Part shown: piece by piece, positions 23,063-36,200 of the stretch
How the letters are laid out: the number at the start of each line of letters is the position of its first letter
Numbering within the stretch: the first letter of the stretch is position 1
NCBI RefSeq assembly: GCF_002443255.2
Contig: NW_019211454.1
Span: 29,527,565-29,591,564 of the forward strand
DNA length: 64,000 nt
Source of the DNA: Varroa destructor
Taxonomy: Eukaryota; Arthropoda; Arachnida; Mesostigmata; Varroidae
Direction of reading: 5' to 3'
Program-made: the position numbers and the translations under genes
The notes under the pieces: model-generated
What the model saw: only the letters and a program-made list of their open reading frames with translations
What the model was told of the DNA's origin: nothing
The model's database searches: none

Positions 23063-25061
23063 AGCCTTCGCTAAGTGAAATAGATTACGTGAACGGGCTG
23101 GAAACGGGCTAAGAAAAAAGGAAAGAAGCAGGAGGCAGGAATGGAGAGACGAGAAAACCGAAGGAAGAGCTGCTTTTCCTCGTAAGAGTAAAAATGGTTT
23201 ATACGCTACGGAATAGTAAGTGCCAACAATGGCGATGCCATCTTCAAATTGTAGCGAACGGCTGGCTTCGCCAGAGAGAGAAACATAAGAATTTTATAGT
23301 ATCTAGTACACGGATCGGTAAGCAGAATCAGTGTTACATGGCTTAGTGTTACAGGCTAATAATATCTACGCAAGCGAATGCGCTCGAACTGGGATGAGGT
23401 CGAATTAAAATTGTTCCTAATTCACTTCGTGTGTGGGGCGGAGTGTGCATTTGTAGTGTTCAGCCGTGTACAGGGGGCACAAACATACTTCCTAGAATCG
23501 ATTCAGGGCTGAACAGCAGGGGCTAAATTGATTCAATCGATAAAACGTGTACTTCTGCGCAACATTTGATATCTACAGAAACGTCGATTACCCAAAATGG
23601 AATATGACAGAAATTCAAGATACACAGTAAATTATTTGTTTGGTACACAACACTTCAAACACTTTGTTCTTGAATATTGGTTAGGCAGCCTTAGTTATAT
23701 TCTTCGGTGTAACTTTCTGGGTCCTGGATTTGCGACGGAGCCCTTAGAAACATCTGATTGATGTAATCCGAGTCCTTGATAAAGCTTAGTCTGTTCCTTT
23801 TTCGGAACAATCGTAAAGCTGTGCTTGTTTGAAGCGCTATTGAATTCAAGACACTACTAGGATAAATCAATGTTTTTACGTGTCGTTTCCTTCTGTCAAG
23901 GGAGATTAACTGAAATAGATCATAGGTCAACTCACTTGCTATAGACAGCAGATCAGTAATAATGAAGTTTTACTCGTTCGACAACGATTGTGGGCGTGGT
24001 ATCACAACGAATGAACCGGGAAGCAACTCTGCACAGTGTAATACCATTACTTTCGGTATACGTTTCAATTATTTTGGGGCAAAAAATGACGGGCACATGT
24101 TCCCCAAACAATGCGTTTTTTTTGTTTTTTATTGAAATCGTTCGTTGCAAAGCAGCATTATATCGTAGATGTCTGTGAATAATTAGTCGACGGTTTTCCC
24201 TCTTATCTGTCAGAGCCTCGTGCTTTATGAACGTTAACTTTGGCTAAATTCATGTTTCCAACAGAAGCTTCATTGTGTTAGTTAACGTACGATCTAGTTT
24301 GTCTAGGAATATCGTAGCTTGTCGCCATTTGTCGTAAAGGGAGTGTCACATAGAGGTTTTTCTCCTGTATTTGCATGCGGCTGCATCTTAGCACTGCAAA
24401 ATCATCTTAGGAGTTGTTCATGCTGCTAGTAATCTCATCCAACAATAAGTAACGCTTTCCAATCAATGTTATTTCTATAATTCCTGATATTTAATAATAG
24501 TAATCTACTTATCGGTACTATTAGGTCTTCGAGAGGGTTTATCCGCGGGATTATCTGACCTAAATCGACTCTAAGATCAAGTGGATGGGGCTGATCTTTT
24601 TTTCGATCCGTTCGACACATCTTATGGCAATGCCTGCGCGGAAGATCAAGCCAGTTAGCTAAATGCTTTCCCCCCTAAAAGGAAAAGTTTGCTTTCCTCG
24701 TAGCATTTAATGTTAACTGTAAACCAACCCAGCGACTTCGTTCTCCTTTCTCACGTTTAAAAGTTGTCACGACGTGGCCGTTTACAAACTCTGTGAAGAT
24801 CACGACCACTGTTTGCGCTAATGTATCATCAAAATCTACGTCTTAGAAAGTATGTTGTTTGAACAGGTGCGCATAATTTATGTTACACGACTAAATCGGC
24901 TCAACGTTTGTCGGGTGCGAAGTGAAGCCGGAAGGTGTAGCTTTAGGCACCTCTCTAAAGATCATTAGAAAAGACGGGGCTGCCTCGTACCTAGGTTTTC
25001 GCATTCGCATTTATAAGGGCTAGCGTTCGATACGAAAAAATAAAAACTATGCGAAGCAGGT
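23063..25061. other. Intergenic stretch, no gene seen
   Basis: Only short chance frames (such as 79 codons on the - strand at 23691-23930). No motif recognised. Confidence 0.45.
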
Positions 25062-25274
25062 TTACGGTAAAGAGCAAACGAGACCGAGGTCTTTTTGGCG
25101 CGAGGTGTTCTCGGTGCGGTCGAAACTGGCACGCCAGAGTGCGTAGTTTAGGTTCTCAAGTCCATTAAAGGTAAACTTGAGCTCCGCTACGGCCGAAATG
25201 CTTGCTAGAAGGAAATAGAGCGAACTTATAAGTAATACGAAGATGTTTTGACTAATCCGTTTAGAACCAAACAT
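25062..25274 (-). CDS. Small ORF with a signal-peptide-like N terminus
   Basis: 70 codons from ATG at 25274. Residues 9 to 30 are strongly hydrophobic (NIFVLLISSLYFLLASISAV) and end before AELKF, a good signal-peptidase context. The stop is TAA within CCGTAAAC, which could also be read as a weak donor. No family recognised. AT-rich DNA often produces hydrophobic frames by chance. Confidence 0.2.
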   Translation of the reverse strand: MFGSKRISQNIFVLLISSLYFLLASISAVAELKFTFNGLENLNYALWRASFDRTENTSRQKDLGLVCSLP

Positions 25275-28200
25275 CTATAACGTGGTAGAATACAGACCTT
25301 TCTGCGAGAGAGCTTGCTAACAACATATAGGCTCAATGTCGATCAGGCATGTAGAAAAGCGATGAATAGTGCGGAACTATGATAGAGTTGTAAGCTCTCA
25401 AACTATCTAATAACAGCAGTAGCGGACGATGAGACCTTATTCTGAGATACTGAATTGGTTGGACGTCAATCGCCTTAGCATAAACACGACTCGTATTACT
25501 AGCCAACACAAACAGGGCTTGGAAGGTAAAGTTTGACTATAAACTATGTGTATAATGGTGGAGATAATTCTTGGCAGATTACGGACAATGTTGTGTTATT
25601 ATATGTTATGCACCCGGTAAAAATGCCTGTCTTTCAACACAGCGTCATGGTAAATTGGATTGAAACACATAATAATATAAATTCCGATATTACCGGCAAA
25701 GAGGAAATGCATGATCACAAATTGTATCAACCATATAATTTTAACACGTTTACCATAATAATGATGTGTCGGGCTGTAACGAATACACGATTAACTTAGG
25801 AGAGAAAAGAAAAACCGCGGTCAGTTTAACAATGCAAACTAATACAGAAAAGGTGTTTCATCATTAATTTAAGATTGACGTTAATTGGGCCGATCGTTCT
25901 GAGGGGGCTACTTAATAACAGCTGGCTGTTAAGAGGCCGTTTGCTAGTGAGATATATTAAGACAACAGGATCATGCTTACCTTTATAGTGTACTGAGCAA
26001 ATAATCTTTGCACGGTTTTAGTTTAGTATTTCAACATAACGTTAGTCGTCGAACTTGTTTCAAAGAAACGCACATATCTCAGCGAGTTATCGGCCACAGC
26101 TAGAAAATGAAGAGGGATTATCATTTAAAAAGCATTTCCTTCCCGAACCATCTTACTTGTGTTCAGTCTTATCGAGCCTTGATATTTGCCTGATGCGTTC
26201 TATGTTAATATTTCAATAGTGTTATGTAAGTTAGCGTTGACAGTACACGAGCTCTCTTTTGTACAACACATGCTATAGCATGAAATGAAGCCAAGGAAAA
26301 GCTGACTGATTGCTGATTGCTTTCACCAGGTTTCAGCTGGCTCGTCGATCGTTGCCATTTGTCTTTCGAATTGTTACCGATCATCGTTCGTGTCAGGGCT
26401 GCATTTTGACCGGATCAGGCTGAAAGAACGGCCTGACCAATTCTTTTCCCAACTTAATTTTCAGGAGAAAGCTTCTTCTAGCGTAAGAAGAACGTTGTTC
26501 TTTCGCGGCTGATGGTGGACCTCGAGGCCATTGTTTTCTACGCATGCTTGCTTCCATCTTTCGCTCACTCAGCGGTGCGTCGTCAGTCAAATAGCATGGC
26601 TTCACACCAACGCGACGATGTAACTCCAAGTGATGCAAAGATTTATCAACTTGTCTTATTACAATGCATTAGCTCTGGAGCTAGCACATTAGCGAGGATC
26701 ATCTACCCCAACAAAAAATGCGCTAACGGTTGCTGCCCTGGCTGGAACAACCAGGAAAGACTGAGGGGCGCTGAGCAAAATACCGTGGGTTAAGCAGGCC
26801 ATTGTATGAAACGTGTCTCGAGAACAGTTAACTCTAATAAGCGTTTTTGCTACCTAAACTAATTGAGCGATGTTACTTGATGGATTTTCATGAAGAATTT
26901 CAGCAACTCTTTCAAAGATATTATGAAAATCTGTTGACGTAAATATACTTAAGTTTCTTCAGAAAATATGAAAGCAGGAGTTTTTTTCTTATTAGTTGCA
27001 CAAATATAAGATAAAAAACTAAAAGGTCAGTGGTTATTTGATTGAAAATTCAGAATACGCTAAAAATACACTATTACTCGTCTGGGCTTTGGTGGGTTTT
27101 TAAAAAACCCTATGAAACGTTTAAAATTTTCTAAACCTTCATAAAAAAAAGTGAACTACAATGTTGCTACAGTACAGTTTGTAAATATGCAGTTTTTATA
27201 TAAATTTTGATTCGTCAAGCTTAACAGCAACATAAACATGAAACTTAAGTGTATGTTCAGCCTTCGTAAAAAATCTAATTAAGAAAAAAAAATATATATA
27301 TATATATACTTTTTAACTCTGCAGCGGTTTTTGCTGTTTGTAAAACCTTCTATTGTCGAGTTAGTTTTCTATATTCTACATTCACAAAATTTCAAGACTG
27401 CATTAATTAGGCATTACGTAATACCTACGATAAACTAACAATTCAGTTACATAATAACATAAATACGATAATTCTACTAAGCTGTTTAACATTCTTGCCT
27501 CTGATTAACAGCCATATCGAAGGTGTAGTTCATTGAGCTTTCAGTTTGAGAGCTGCTCCACCGTCAATCATTTTCGACGGTTTGTATAGTAACCATTGTT
27601 TCTTTAACTGTATTAAAAAAAGGCTTCAGTAAAAAGCTAAGCTTATGCTGCTGATACACTTGTTGTTGCGCCTTGCGTCGCTTTGTCCTCGGCTTGTCTT
27701 GTCTTTTTTTCCATTCTGCCATGCCGGTATCGTATTGTATGTGTGTCGGAATGTCTAATACAAGGGTCCAAAGGCTGCGAAGGAAAAAGGGTGGGACTAC
27801 ATAGGCTCTGTTATGCAAAGACCCCACTTCGTGAAGACTCTGAGAGTGAGCCCATTATGCCCCGGTGCCATGTCGAGAGAAATTCAGAAGTGAGGGACGA
27901 GGCTTGGCTAGCTCTTGAGCCCAGTCAGTCAGGCTGTGTGGATAGACTCTTCTGAGCTTTCCGCCACTATAGATTTGGGAGGCGGGCTGGAAAATTTGGC
28001 CATCAATCAGCGTGCACGAACGATTTAAACAAAGTGAGGACGACGTCGACTACGACGACAATATTTTTACGGAGTTGTAGCGTTTGTGGGACAATGGTCT
28101 TCATTAGAACGAAGAATACAGGGAACTGGCGATGAAGAGAACGCAGGCAGCACCAACGACTCAAGAGGGTGAGTAAACGCTGTGTACTGTATTGCATGCA

Positions 28201-28787
28201 CGTAGAGCTTTATAAAATGTCGGCAAAGCGCACTATTAGCAGTATCATCGTAGGCTAAACTAAATCGTAGGACCGCTGCCGCAGTTTGTCCACATATTCA
28301 CACATATACATACTATAGACATAACAAAAAAATTACTTTACCAGAATGTATAGGACTTGTGAATGTTCTAAGCATACGGATTTAAATGTTCAAATCCAAA
28401 AATAATGTTTTAATATATTCCAAAGAGTTACTTAAAGAATTAGGCCAAGCCAGATGGGCAAAATCAACATAAGTTCCTCAGCTGTTCGTTTATAGTAAAG
28501 TTGCATTATTTCACCCTCGATGTAGGTAGTTCAAAAATGTACTACATTTTTAGAAGTACAGAGCCTGAATCATTCTGCCGTGGTATGCACGAAAAAAAGG
28601 CTATTTGTACTGGGCTATTTGTGCTACTTCTATCCGTATTAATTACAGCTGTTTAGCCTTTTAAAGCTTAGCTTGATAAAACGTTTTTATAAACTGTACT
28701 AAAGAATTTAAGACTAGGCCCAGTCATTTTTATAACTAAGGCAAAAAGAGCTACGTTTCGTTCAGTTAACTTCGCTTTCTTCCAGAC
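25275..28787. other. Intergenic stretch, no gene seen
   Basis: Frames at 25533-25799 (+), 26393-26793 (both strands) and 27683-27955 (+) are 80 to 93 codons and overlap frames on the other strand; none carries a motif I know. The stretch 26.85-27.5 kb is very AT-rich, with an AT dinucleotide run at 27292-27308. Confidence 0.4.
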
Positions 28788-29074
28788 AGGAATTATCTCG
28801 AATGCGCTTTTCATTGCTCAGAATGGGGAAGGCCAGATTTTCATGACAGAATCAGGTAGTACGGCCTTAGAGCAAACGGTGATTTGTTTACGTGCGAATA
28901 TAACCGATGCGACCGCGTTGATCGCAGAGATCTTAGGCGAAACGTGGCTTCTACTTTTCGCCAATTCACATACCCAGTTAGAATTTTGTCCAATCCAAGG
29001 ATCCATCAGTTGACTCTATGCCCCTTGAATGGCAAAAGAGGGACTGCAAGACGGCTTTAATGGGTGTGAGAACA
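28788..29074 (+). pseudogene. Possible degenerate C2H2 zinc-finger sequence
   Basis: One + strand frame reads YLECAFHCSEWGRPDFHDRIR, one stop, then GDLFTCEYNRCDRVDRRDLRR and FRQFTYPVRILSNPRIHQ. The spacing of F-x-C, C-D-R and R-D-L-R-R, and the later R-Q-F with R-I-H, resembles worn C2H2 fingers, but the histidines expected after DLRR are Asn and Val. A pyrimidine-rich acceptor ends at 28787. If correct it is a pseudogene of a zinc-finger factor. A different frame over the same bases is also open for about 80 codons, so the reading is ambiguous. Confidence 0.22.
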
Positions 29075-32000
29075 GCCTATATGGGATCTTACTAGAAGCA
29101 ACTTGCTGCCAAAGTTTACTAACGTCTATTTTTTGCTACTGATGACGTTTTTCAATTAAATCATATGAAATAAAGAAGCCATGATCATGTTTCTATCATG
29201 CCAAATATATGCCAAAAGTACATATATTATAATATAACTGCAAGAAGCTGTTTAACCAAATACTTTTTCTGCGGCTTTCAGTACTCTCTTTCAGCAAACA
29301 AACGCGTATTTTACATCTTGTCTTACGTAATTGAGCGTACTGTTAGAGTTGTAAATCATTGTAAAGTTCATGAAAGAGTTTCTGTTCGCTTTCGGGACCC
29401 AGCTTCATACGCAAGTCGTGTGCTTCTATGTTTTGAGTTTGCCGGGAGAGGTACAGATGCTATGCATAGCTTTCGCTTTTTTAGATTTCGCCTAACGTAG
29501 TTCCGACAGCTAATTTCGTAGTGATAGATAGTATTCGGGTAACTGCAATTCGTAGTAGAATAGTAAAAAAAAAGTTGCCTACTAGCTAACAGTCACAGGA
29601 GCTAACGTACTTCCCCGGAGTAGTTCCTACACATTATAATAGTAGATTTATCGTAACCTAGGTCGATTTCAAATCCGGATTATCTCAGCGAATACAATCA
29701 ACCAGCTCTGCAGCCGAAGAAACCAGAGCAGATCATATGTCGACATCTATAAATATCTACGCTCTAAGGTGACGAAGATATTTCTATAAAAATTAAGGCA
29801 ACCCCACTAATTATTCTACAGATCAGTCTATAGCAGTGTTATAAGAGGAGCAATGATAATATGATTGCCAATCGCGTCCACTCAGTGAATTGGTACGTTT
29901 ACGGACGAGTTGTATTGATTGAAGCTTGCCGCGAGCAATATATAGTGCTACCTTTTTTGGTCCTAACGTGTTTCTGAAAGGTTCACCTTGAAACAGGTCG
30001 ATATCGATTATCTGCATATCCTTATTATTGATAAATAAAAAAAACATCAAATGTTGCATTTATAGTGATTGATGAATGATCCTTAAGATCATAAGTTCAT
30101 GATCATTCTTTATGACTTTATATATATCTGATGGTATATATAAAGTCATAAAAGTATATACATATCTTATGATCATTTGAGACCTTGAACTCATACTTTT
30201 GCCTGTACATATTTCTGCAGTATTATCTACGTCAGCAAACAATAATTTAAGTGGACAACTTAACATTTTTGGCATTGATTCGCATGTGTGCATGACATGC
30301 TCATACCATTAATATGTTTAACTCAACGAACGCCTACCAAAAGATTTATTAATATGTGTGCATCTGGGTCTCTGCGGCGATAGTCCAACATGTCTTTACA
30401 GAAGCGGCACTCGCTTAGCCTAGGTTCAGCCATGGGAGTGACAAGGCCAAAATGAAATTGTGCCAAATCACGCCCCATGTGTTCTCTCCCTAGATCCGTA
30501 CTTCGCTATCCCTCTCAGTGTCTCCTCGTAAACCATCTCATTGGTTAGCCACACAACACATGCTGTGCCATACATGCGTATTCAGGGGCGCACGATGTAG
30601 ACGATGAACATGCTGACGGAGGGAGGCGAAAGAGGCAGGAACTGAATAAATAAGGCCAGGCAAAAGTACCATGTCGCGTAGACCGACACGCAGTTGTCCT
30701 GTTATTCTCACTTCTGTTTCTTCACAGCCGTGTCTACTTGGTTGACTTCGGTTTGAAACGGTCGCCCTGGGACTCAATGAGACGACAAAATATGGAGTCG
30801 AGCCCCGAATTAAAGGTCGGGATTGTCGCAGATGGAGTCAGCAAAAACGAGACAATTCGGTGACTTCTGGGGCGTACTCAGACTTGGCCTCGCTGTCGCC
30901 GCTGCGCCATCGTCGCTAGCTCGCTCTGGCAGTCCAGGCAGGAGCGAGGCACAGTCCTCAAAAGTTTTGCAAACGAATAGAATAGACTCTAGGGGGCCTC
31001 AGTCTGTGGAACGTTGTTTTGTTATCCTTCAGCGAACGACGAACGAGGCTGAGGTAAAAGGACGACCTTCGTGCGTATCCAGAGCGAAAGGCACGTACCA
31101 AATTGCGGAAAGCAGTAATCTTGCAAGCATACATGCATCGGAAACAATGGATATAAGTTCCACAAGCGCCGTCGGCTACAATGACGGGCTTGCACAAATC
31201 GTCGATGGCGTATTCATCTGCTTATTCTGTTACTTCGTAATTAATTGCACTCGTGACCAGAAGCCCCAACGGGGGTTATCTAGTGTTGGTTAGTATGGAA
31301 CGGTCAGCTGAATGGCTATAGAGTTGGGTGAGGCAGAAAGCTGTTTTTCAATTGAAACAGGCGCTAATTCTAGCTTATCTTTCCGCGATGTTTCTTATAT
31401 ATGTAGACTTATGGTTAAGAACTGCTTCCGGTTAATGTGTAAATGTGTGTATAGATGACTTTGTTGTTAAAGTAGGATTAAATGTTCCGTAAATGGTCAG
31501 AAAAAACAGATCTATAAAACTCAAAGTAAATCAATCCGAAAACTAAGTTAAAGGTTTAATCTGTAACATTTGACTATTTGTTATATCTAGCTACTTGAAT
31601 TAACGTGTTTACCAAGGTCGGATATATACAATCATTTATGCCATAATATTATAGGTCGTCAATTAAAGACTGCCCGTTATCGCGAGCTATGCTCTGATTG
31701 GGTCAAGTATAACATCAAACTTAAAAAAAGCGAAACGTTGTTGAGAGAACGACTTATAGTATGACTTATTGTAATTCAAATTAAAAATATTGCTCATATT
31801 GAGCAAAATGTAGCTACGCCGTAACGGTTTCAGATCAGAGCGCTGGGGGAGGAATTGCCTTCTCCCCCATTGAACTGTGTGGGCTAGTAAAGGTTAATGT
31901 TACCTTTCGGGAGAATTTTTGAATCTGAATGACTCAGTAACGTAAAAATGAATGCTCACTTAGATGTCTATGGAAAAAAAACAATATTCTCTTTTTCCGT

Positions 32001-32649
32001 CGTACGCTATAATCTTTTATGTTGGTAGTTAATTAATCAAATTCGGATATCGATTTAAAAATGTATCGAATTTGAACTATCTAATAATTAAGTAGCAAGT
32101 GGTATCGTTATTACCAGTACAGGGGGTGGCCGGTCCAACATTCTAAAAAAATCTTCTCGATAGCATAGGTAGCCGAAATGGCAAACAGAAAAAGTAAAAA
32201 AAATCCGTTTCAGCAGTGCTACGAGTATTATTTTCTACTACGTATATTACTACACATATAACAAAAACAAAATAGATTTGGCAATGACGAATTATCTGTT
32301 ATTACAGACAATAAAATCAAGCTTATAATTCGCTTACTATATGATAAACTAGGGTTAGCCGATATTAGAGGGCAATGCTGCTAATCACGATTTGCTCGGG
32401 GGCTTCCGAAACGCGATAAAGCAGTCTGGGGTTCTTTGTCTCTAGATTTCACTTCTTTGCATCGCTAGTCTAGCTAGATTTTCACAAAAACAAAAAAGCT
32501 AGTCTAAATAACGATACTCTCTATCAGTCTTCTTCAGTTGAAAGGCAGAAAGTAGCTGCAGAAGCCTTCTATGTTTATATAGAAAAATTCGTCTTAAATT
32601 TTTGGAACTTTATATAAAATCGGATATGGCGGAACTGGACGCTTTTTAG
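29075..32649. other. Intergenic stretch
   Basis: Holds the hairpin at 30109-30152 and a GC-richer patch at 30.5-31.3 kb with frames on both strands, the longest 156 codons (+, 30823-31293). A frame of that length in such a patch is compatible with chance and has no recognised domain. An 8 bp-arm hairpin of G and C runs lies at 31844-31869. Confidence 0.4.
30109..30152. repeat. Perfect hairpin, 18 bp arms, 8 base loop
   Basis: TTTATGACTTTATATATA (30109-30126) pairs base for base with 30135-30152 around the loop TCTGATGG. Non-coding. Confidence 0.9.
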
Positions 32650-33230
32650 CATGTGACAGAAGTGGCTCAGGGGAACCACTTTAGCTTTTTACCTCCCGAA
32701 CAATTTCCAAAGCGCAAGTCTTTGAGAGCAGATATTCTACTGTACTCCGATGATTTCGCAATATACGGAAGAAGCTCTTCCCACGTTTAGTAAACATTAG
32801 CCCGCCTTCAGCAGTACGTAGGGTCTGCCGGGCCACAAATAAACTTGAACAAAACCAAAGTCATCAAATTTTACAAAGCAGAGCCACTAGCTGTAAATGG
32901 CACTCTCCGGTCGCATTCGTCATCGTTAGAGTACGTAAAGCATTCTTGCCATCTAAGCCTGGTCGTACCCTCACTGTGGGACTTACTAGCATGTAACAGA
33001 ACGCGTCAGAGACACACAGCCACGAACGCCGCTATAGAAAAGTCGTGACTCCTCTACCTGAATACTGCGATACACGTTTTCAACATCGAGTTTGCACAAA
33101 TGGCCTGACATGACGTCAAATTCATCTGGGAGCACCTCAGCATAGCTAAACTATATAGGTTAGACTACGTAAAGCCTGCTTTTTTCGATAGAATACTTCG
33201 ACTTGCGCACGTTCTGCGATAATCGTTATA
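32650..33230 (+). mobile_element. Decayed non-LTR retrotransposon (LINE) reverse-transcriptase fragment
   Basis: One frame carries the ordered reverse-transcriptase landmarks: EVAQGNHFSF (the worn form of the QG-x-x-LSP block), DILLYSDDFAIYG (the Y-x-DD catalytic box, YSDD at 32743-32754), then PQINLNKTKVIKF (the IN-x-x-KT block) and SLEYVKHS where F-x-YLG is expected. Further on, FFDRILRLAHVL resembles the region after the polymerase. Stops at 32647, 32788, 32791, 33046 and two more downstream show it is dead. The clade (CR1, Jockey or other) is not decidable from this much. Limits are where the similarity fades. Confidence 0.68.
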
Positions 33231-36200
33231 CGTATGTACTGATGAATATGCCGTTGATTGCTGAGAAGTTCCAACGCCTATTCTGCCTACCAAAAACACC
33301 AGCTTTCATTGGGAAGAATGAATGGTTGAGGTTGACTCGAAAGTTGCTTTCCGTTGATGCTACGGTAGACAAGACGTGAAGGAAGTCACGCAGAAGGAAC
33401 CGACATGTGGCAGTGTATGGCTTCCACCATGTGGCGTGTGCTAATAAATCGTACCCAAACAAAGGCCGCATCTACGTACACTGCGGAGGATACTGTACGC
33501 GATACCTGTAGGCTTATGGCCAAGGATGCCCTCCTCGAATGGTACGGCGCAAAGAAGAACAGCGCAGCTCTAGCGTTTTGTGCTATGTGTTTTATTTCTA
33601 TTTACTATTTAAACAGGAGTTTTGAAATATATATATGCTTTATATACAAGGTACCTGACAAACGTCAGAATCTGTGATGATATAAAATTCCGAATTCCTT
33701 GTGTCCACGTGAATGCCGTCAGAACGAAAGGAAATCCGTAACTTTGAATTTAAGCAATACGTGCTCATGAAAATCCTGGTTTTGCGCCTTGTCATTGGGA
33801 GTTACTTTAACTATCTATAACTAGCTGAGATCATTTTCGTACCACAATAAGATGAGAGCGAATGAAGCATTAATAAAACTGTACATTTCCGTCGTACTAT
33901 AAGGGCTAACCAGGAGATTAAAAACTGCTCCACAGTGGGAACTGTGCAACAAAGGTAGATAGAAACCTGGTCACAAGCGCGCACTAGAACTGATGTTTAT
34001 GGTGTAAAGTTGAATCCTGATGAAACTTAATAATGAAGTTCTACAAAGGTAAATTTACATCCGCAAAAGGTAGATCATCTGTGACATCAATAACGGTGAT
34101 TTATTAAGAAAAATAGGAATTTATCTATGTTACCACAATCAGACCCTGAAAAACATCTTACATGTGGACGTATTGAAACTACTTGCAGTGGTTTGTTGAG
34201 GGGGCGTTTCCTGCTACGACAACGGTTATCGTTTCCCTTGCAGTTCAGATCAGAATACCCAATGCGTTTTTCTACCCGTGCTGGGCCTATCCTAAACCTG
34301 ACCAGCTTTCTCACTCGTGCTCATAGGACACTTTAAAATGCCCTTGTAGAAAACCTCCTGTTTGATTCAACTCCTGTGTTAAAGGCTGCCTGTTCAGTCT
34401 CTACTTTAAGGGTTTTTCTAGCGGTGCTAGGTTCGAAAGCTGCCAGCTTCGATAATCTGCCTTTCATTTAGCAGCACTTCCTCGTAGTAGGGTAATCCAT
34501 CCTTGCTTGAAATTCTAGATGAATCTAACGGACTTTTTCTGTTGGTCGTATCGACGACAAATTTGTGGGACATAACGTGTAATCAGAAAGTCACAAGCGA
34601 GTCCTTCATATAAGGAGGATTTAAACAGTTGAATGCGGCAAATAGTTGGCCCCTTTTATGTTGGGGCACTACATTCCTTCGTGCAAGATCGTATCTAATG
34701 CAGCTGATGCCGTCGCTCTGTGCTTCGTAGAAGGGACACCACCATGCCCCTTACCTTGACAGGGCCTGGGGTTCGTAACATTGTTGTAGGAGTTAATTGT
34801 CATGCATCCTAGTTGTCTGTCCGTACTGGTGTTTTGCTGTAGGGTCAACATAAGGAGAAAAATGCATTGACAAAAAATACATTGAGCGAGATCATGGGTA
34901 GTTTCTGATTATTCTCAGGTTAAAACGTATGTGATAAAATGATCAATACGTGTGTACATATGTAAACCTGCTAAATATTTCTACTTTAAAATTGTTTGCT
35001 GCAGTCAATTAGGCTCTAACACGATACGAGGTTTGCTCCCCAGTCGCATTTAACGTTGTCACCCAGCTTTGCACAATATCGAGGGCGGGCAGCCTATAAA
35101 ACAGCATGACCGTTTCGCTATGACCGCCTTGCACGATCGTGGAAGTGAAAAGAGGATTACATTCATAGTAACCCACTAAAACCAACGCATCATCTGGTTC
35201 AGGACCCTACTGTCCCATTTATGGCACAGCCTGAAACTAAATCAATTGCAACGGTTCAATGCGTAGCCAATTCGTTTGTTATGCATCGGATTGATTACGA
35301 AGGTTAGTTCGAATAAGAACCAATTTAAATTTTCGTAAACTACAACAGAAGTCTTTATTCAGCTTTGATAACGTACGTCCAACAACAACACACCCTAAAA
35401 ACCAAACGCAGATTTCCCCGTTACGTTTGCAGACATAAAAAAACTTAACAATTATACAATATTAGAAACATAAACATCGAATGGTTGCAGTGAATTTTTG
35501 TTATGGTCGCAAAGCCTCGATTTCGGTGTAGTTTATCGTTCCGCTCGCGTTCGATTCATATTCCGCAGTTACTTTCTAGGAACGTACAGTCGAGGACGGA
35601 ATTCGGCCATAACGTGTTCCATGGATCATAATCGGCGCCTTTTCATCACTGCGTATATTGTTCAATACTGACCAACGTCGATATATGTATTCGCGTTGAA
35701 AATACTGAATAGTCTATTTCAATCTATTGTTAACCTTCTTGTGTGCCTATTTACACTGACGATGCTAGGTGAAAGAGGCTTAGAGCTAGGCAAGGTTCGA
35801 GACCTAGTCTTACTTAATTGTCAATTTTTAGTATGAATGCACATTTACAGAGTTAGGGTCAAATCATTAAGTCCTATTGTTTTTTGTAAATATGCATACT
35901 ATGCCGGAAAGCTCTGCTGTTTACCGTTCAGCTACAGTAACATGGCGACTTTTTACTATACCTTCTTATAGTCCATTCGCAATCGCAAAACGCGTATTCA
36001 CCAGCAAGAACCTGGACATCAAATATTCATCATGAGGTCCGAAAGGAATACGAGCAAGACAGACTTGGGAAACCGCGACTACTGACGTCTCCCGACAGAA
36101 AATCAGGCTCGTCAAGCGTAATTAAACGAGCGAGATAGTAGTTGATATGTAGGGTCTAACTTCACGTTAAGGTCGCAAGACGCTTACAAAAAAAGTTTGA

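Noticed and set aside
30823..31293. 156-codon + strand ORF
   Set aside because: Lies in a GC-richer patch where several frames on both strands are open; low-complexity start and no family match.
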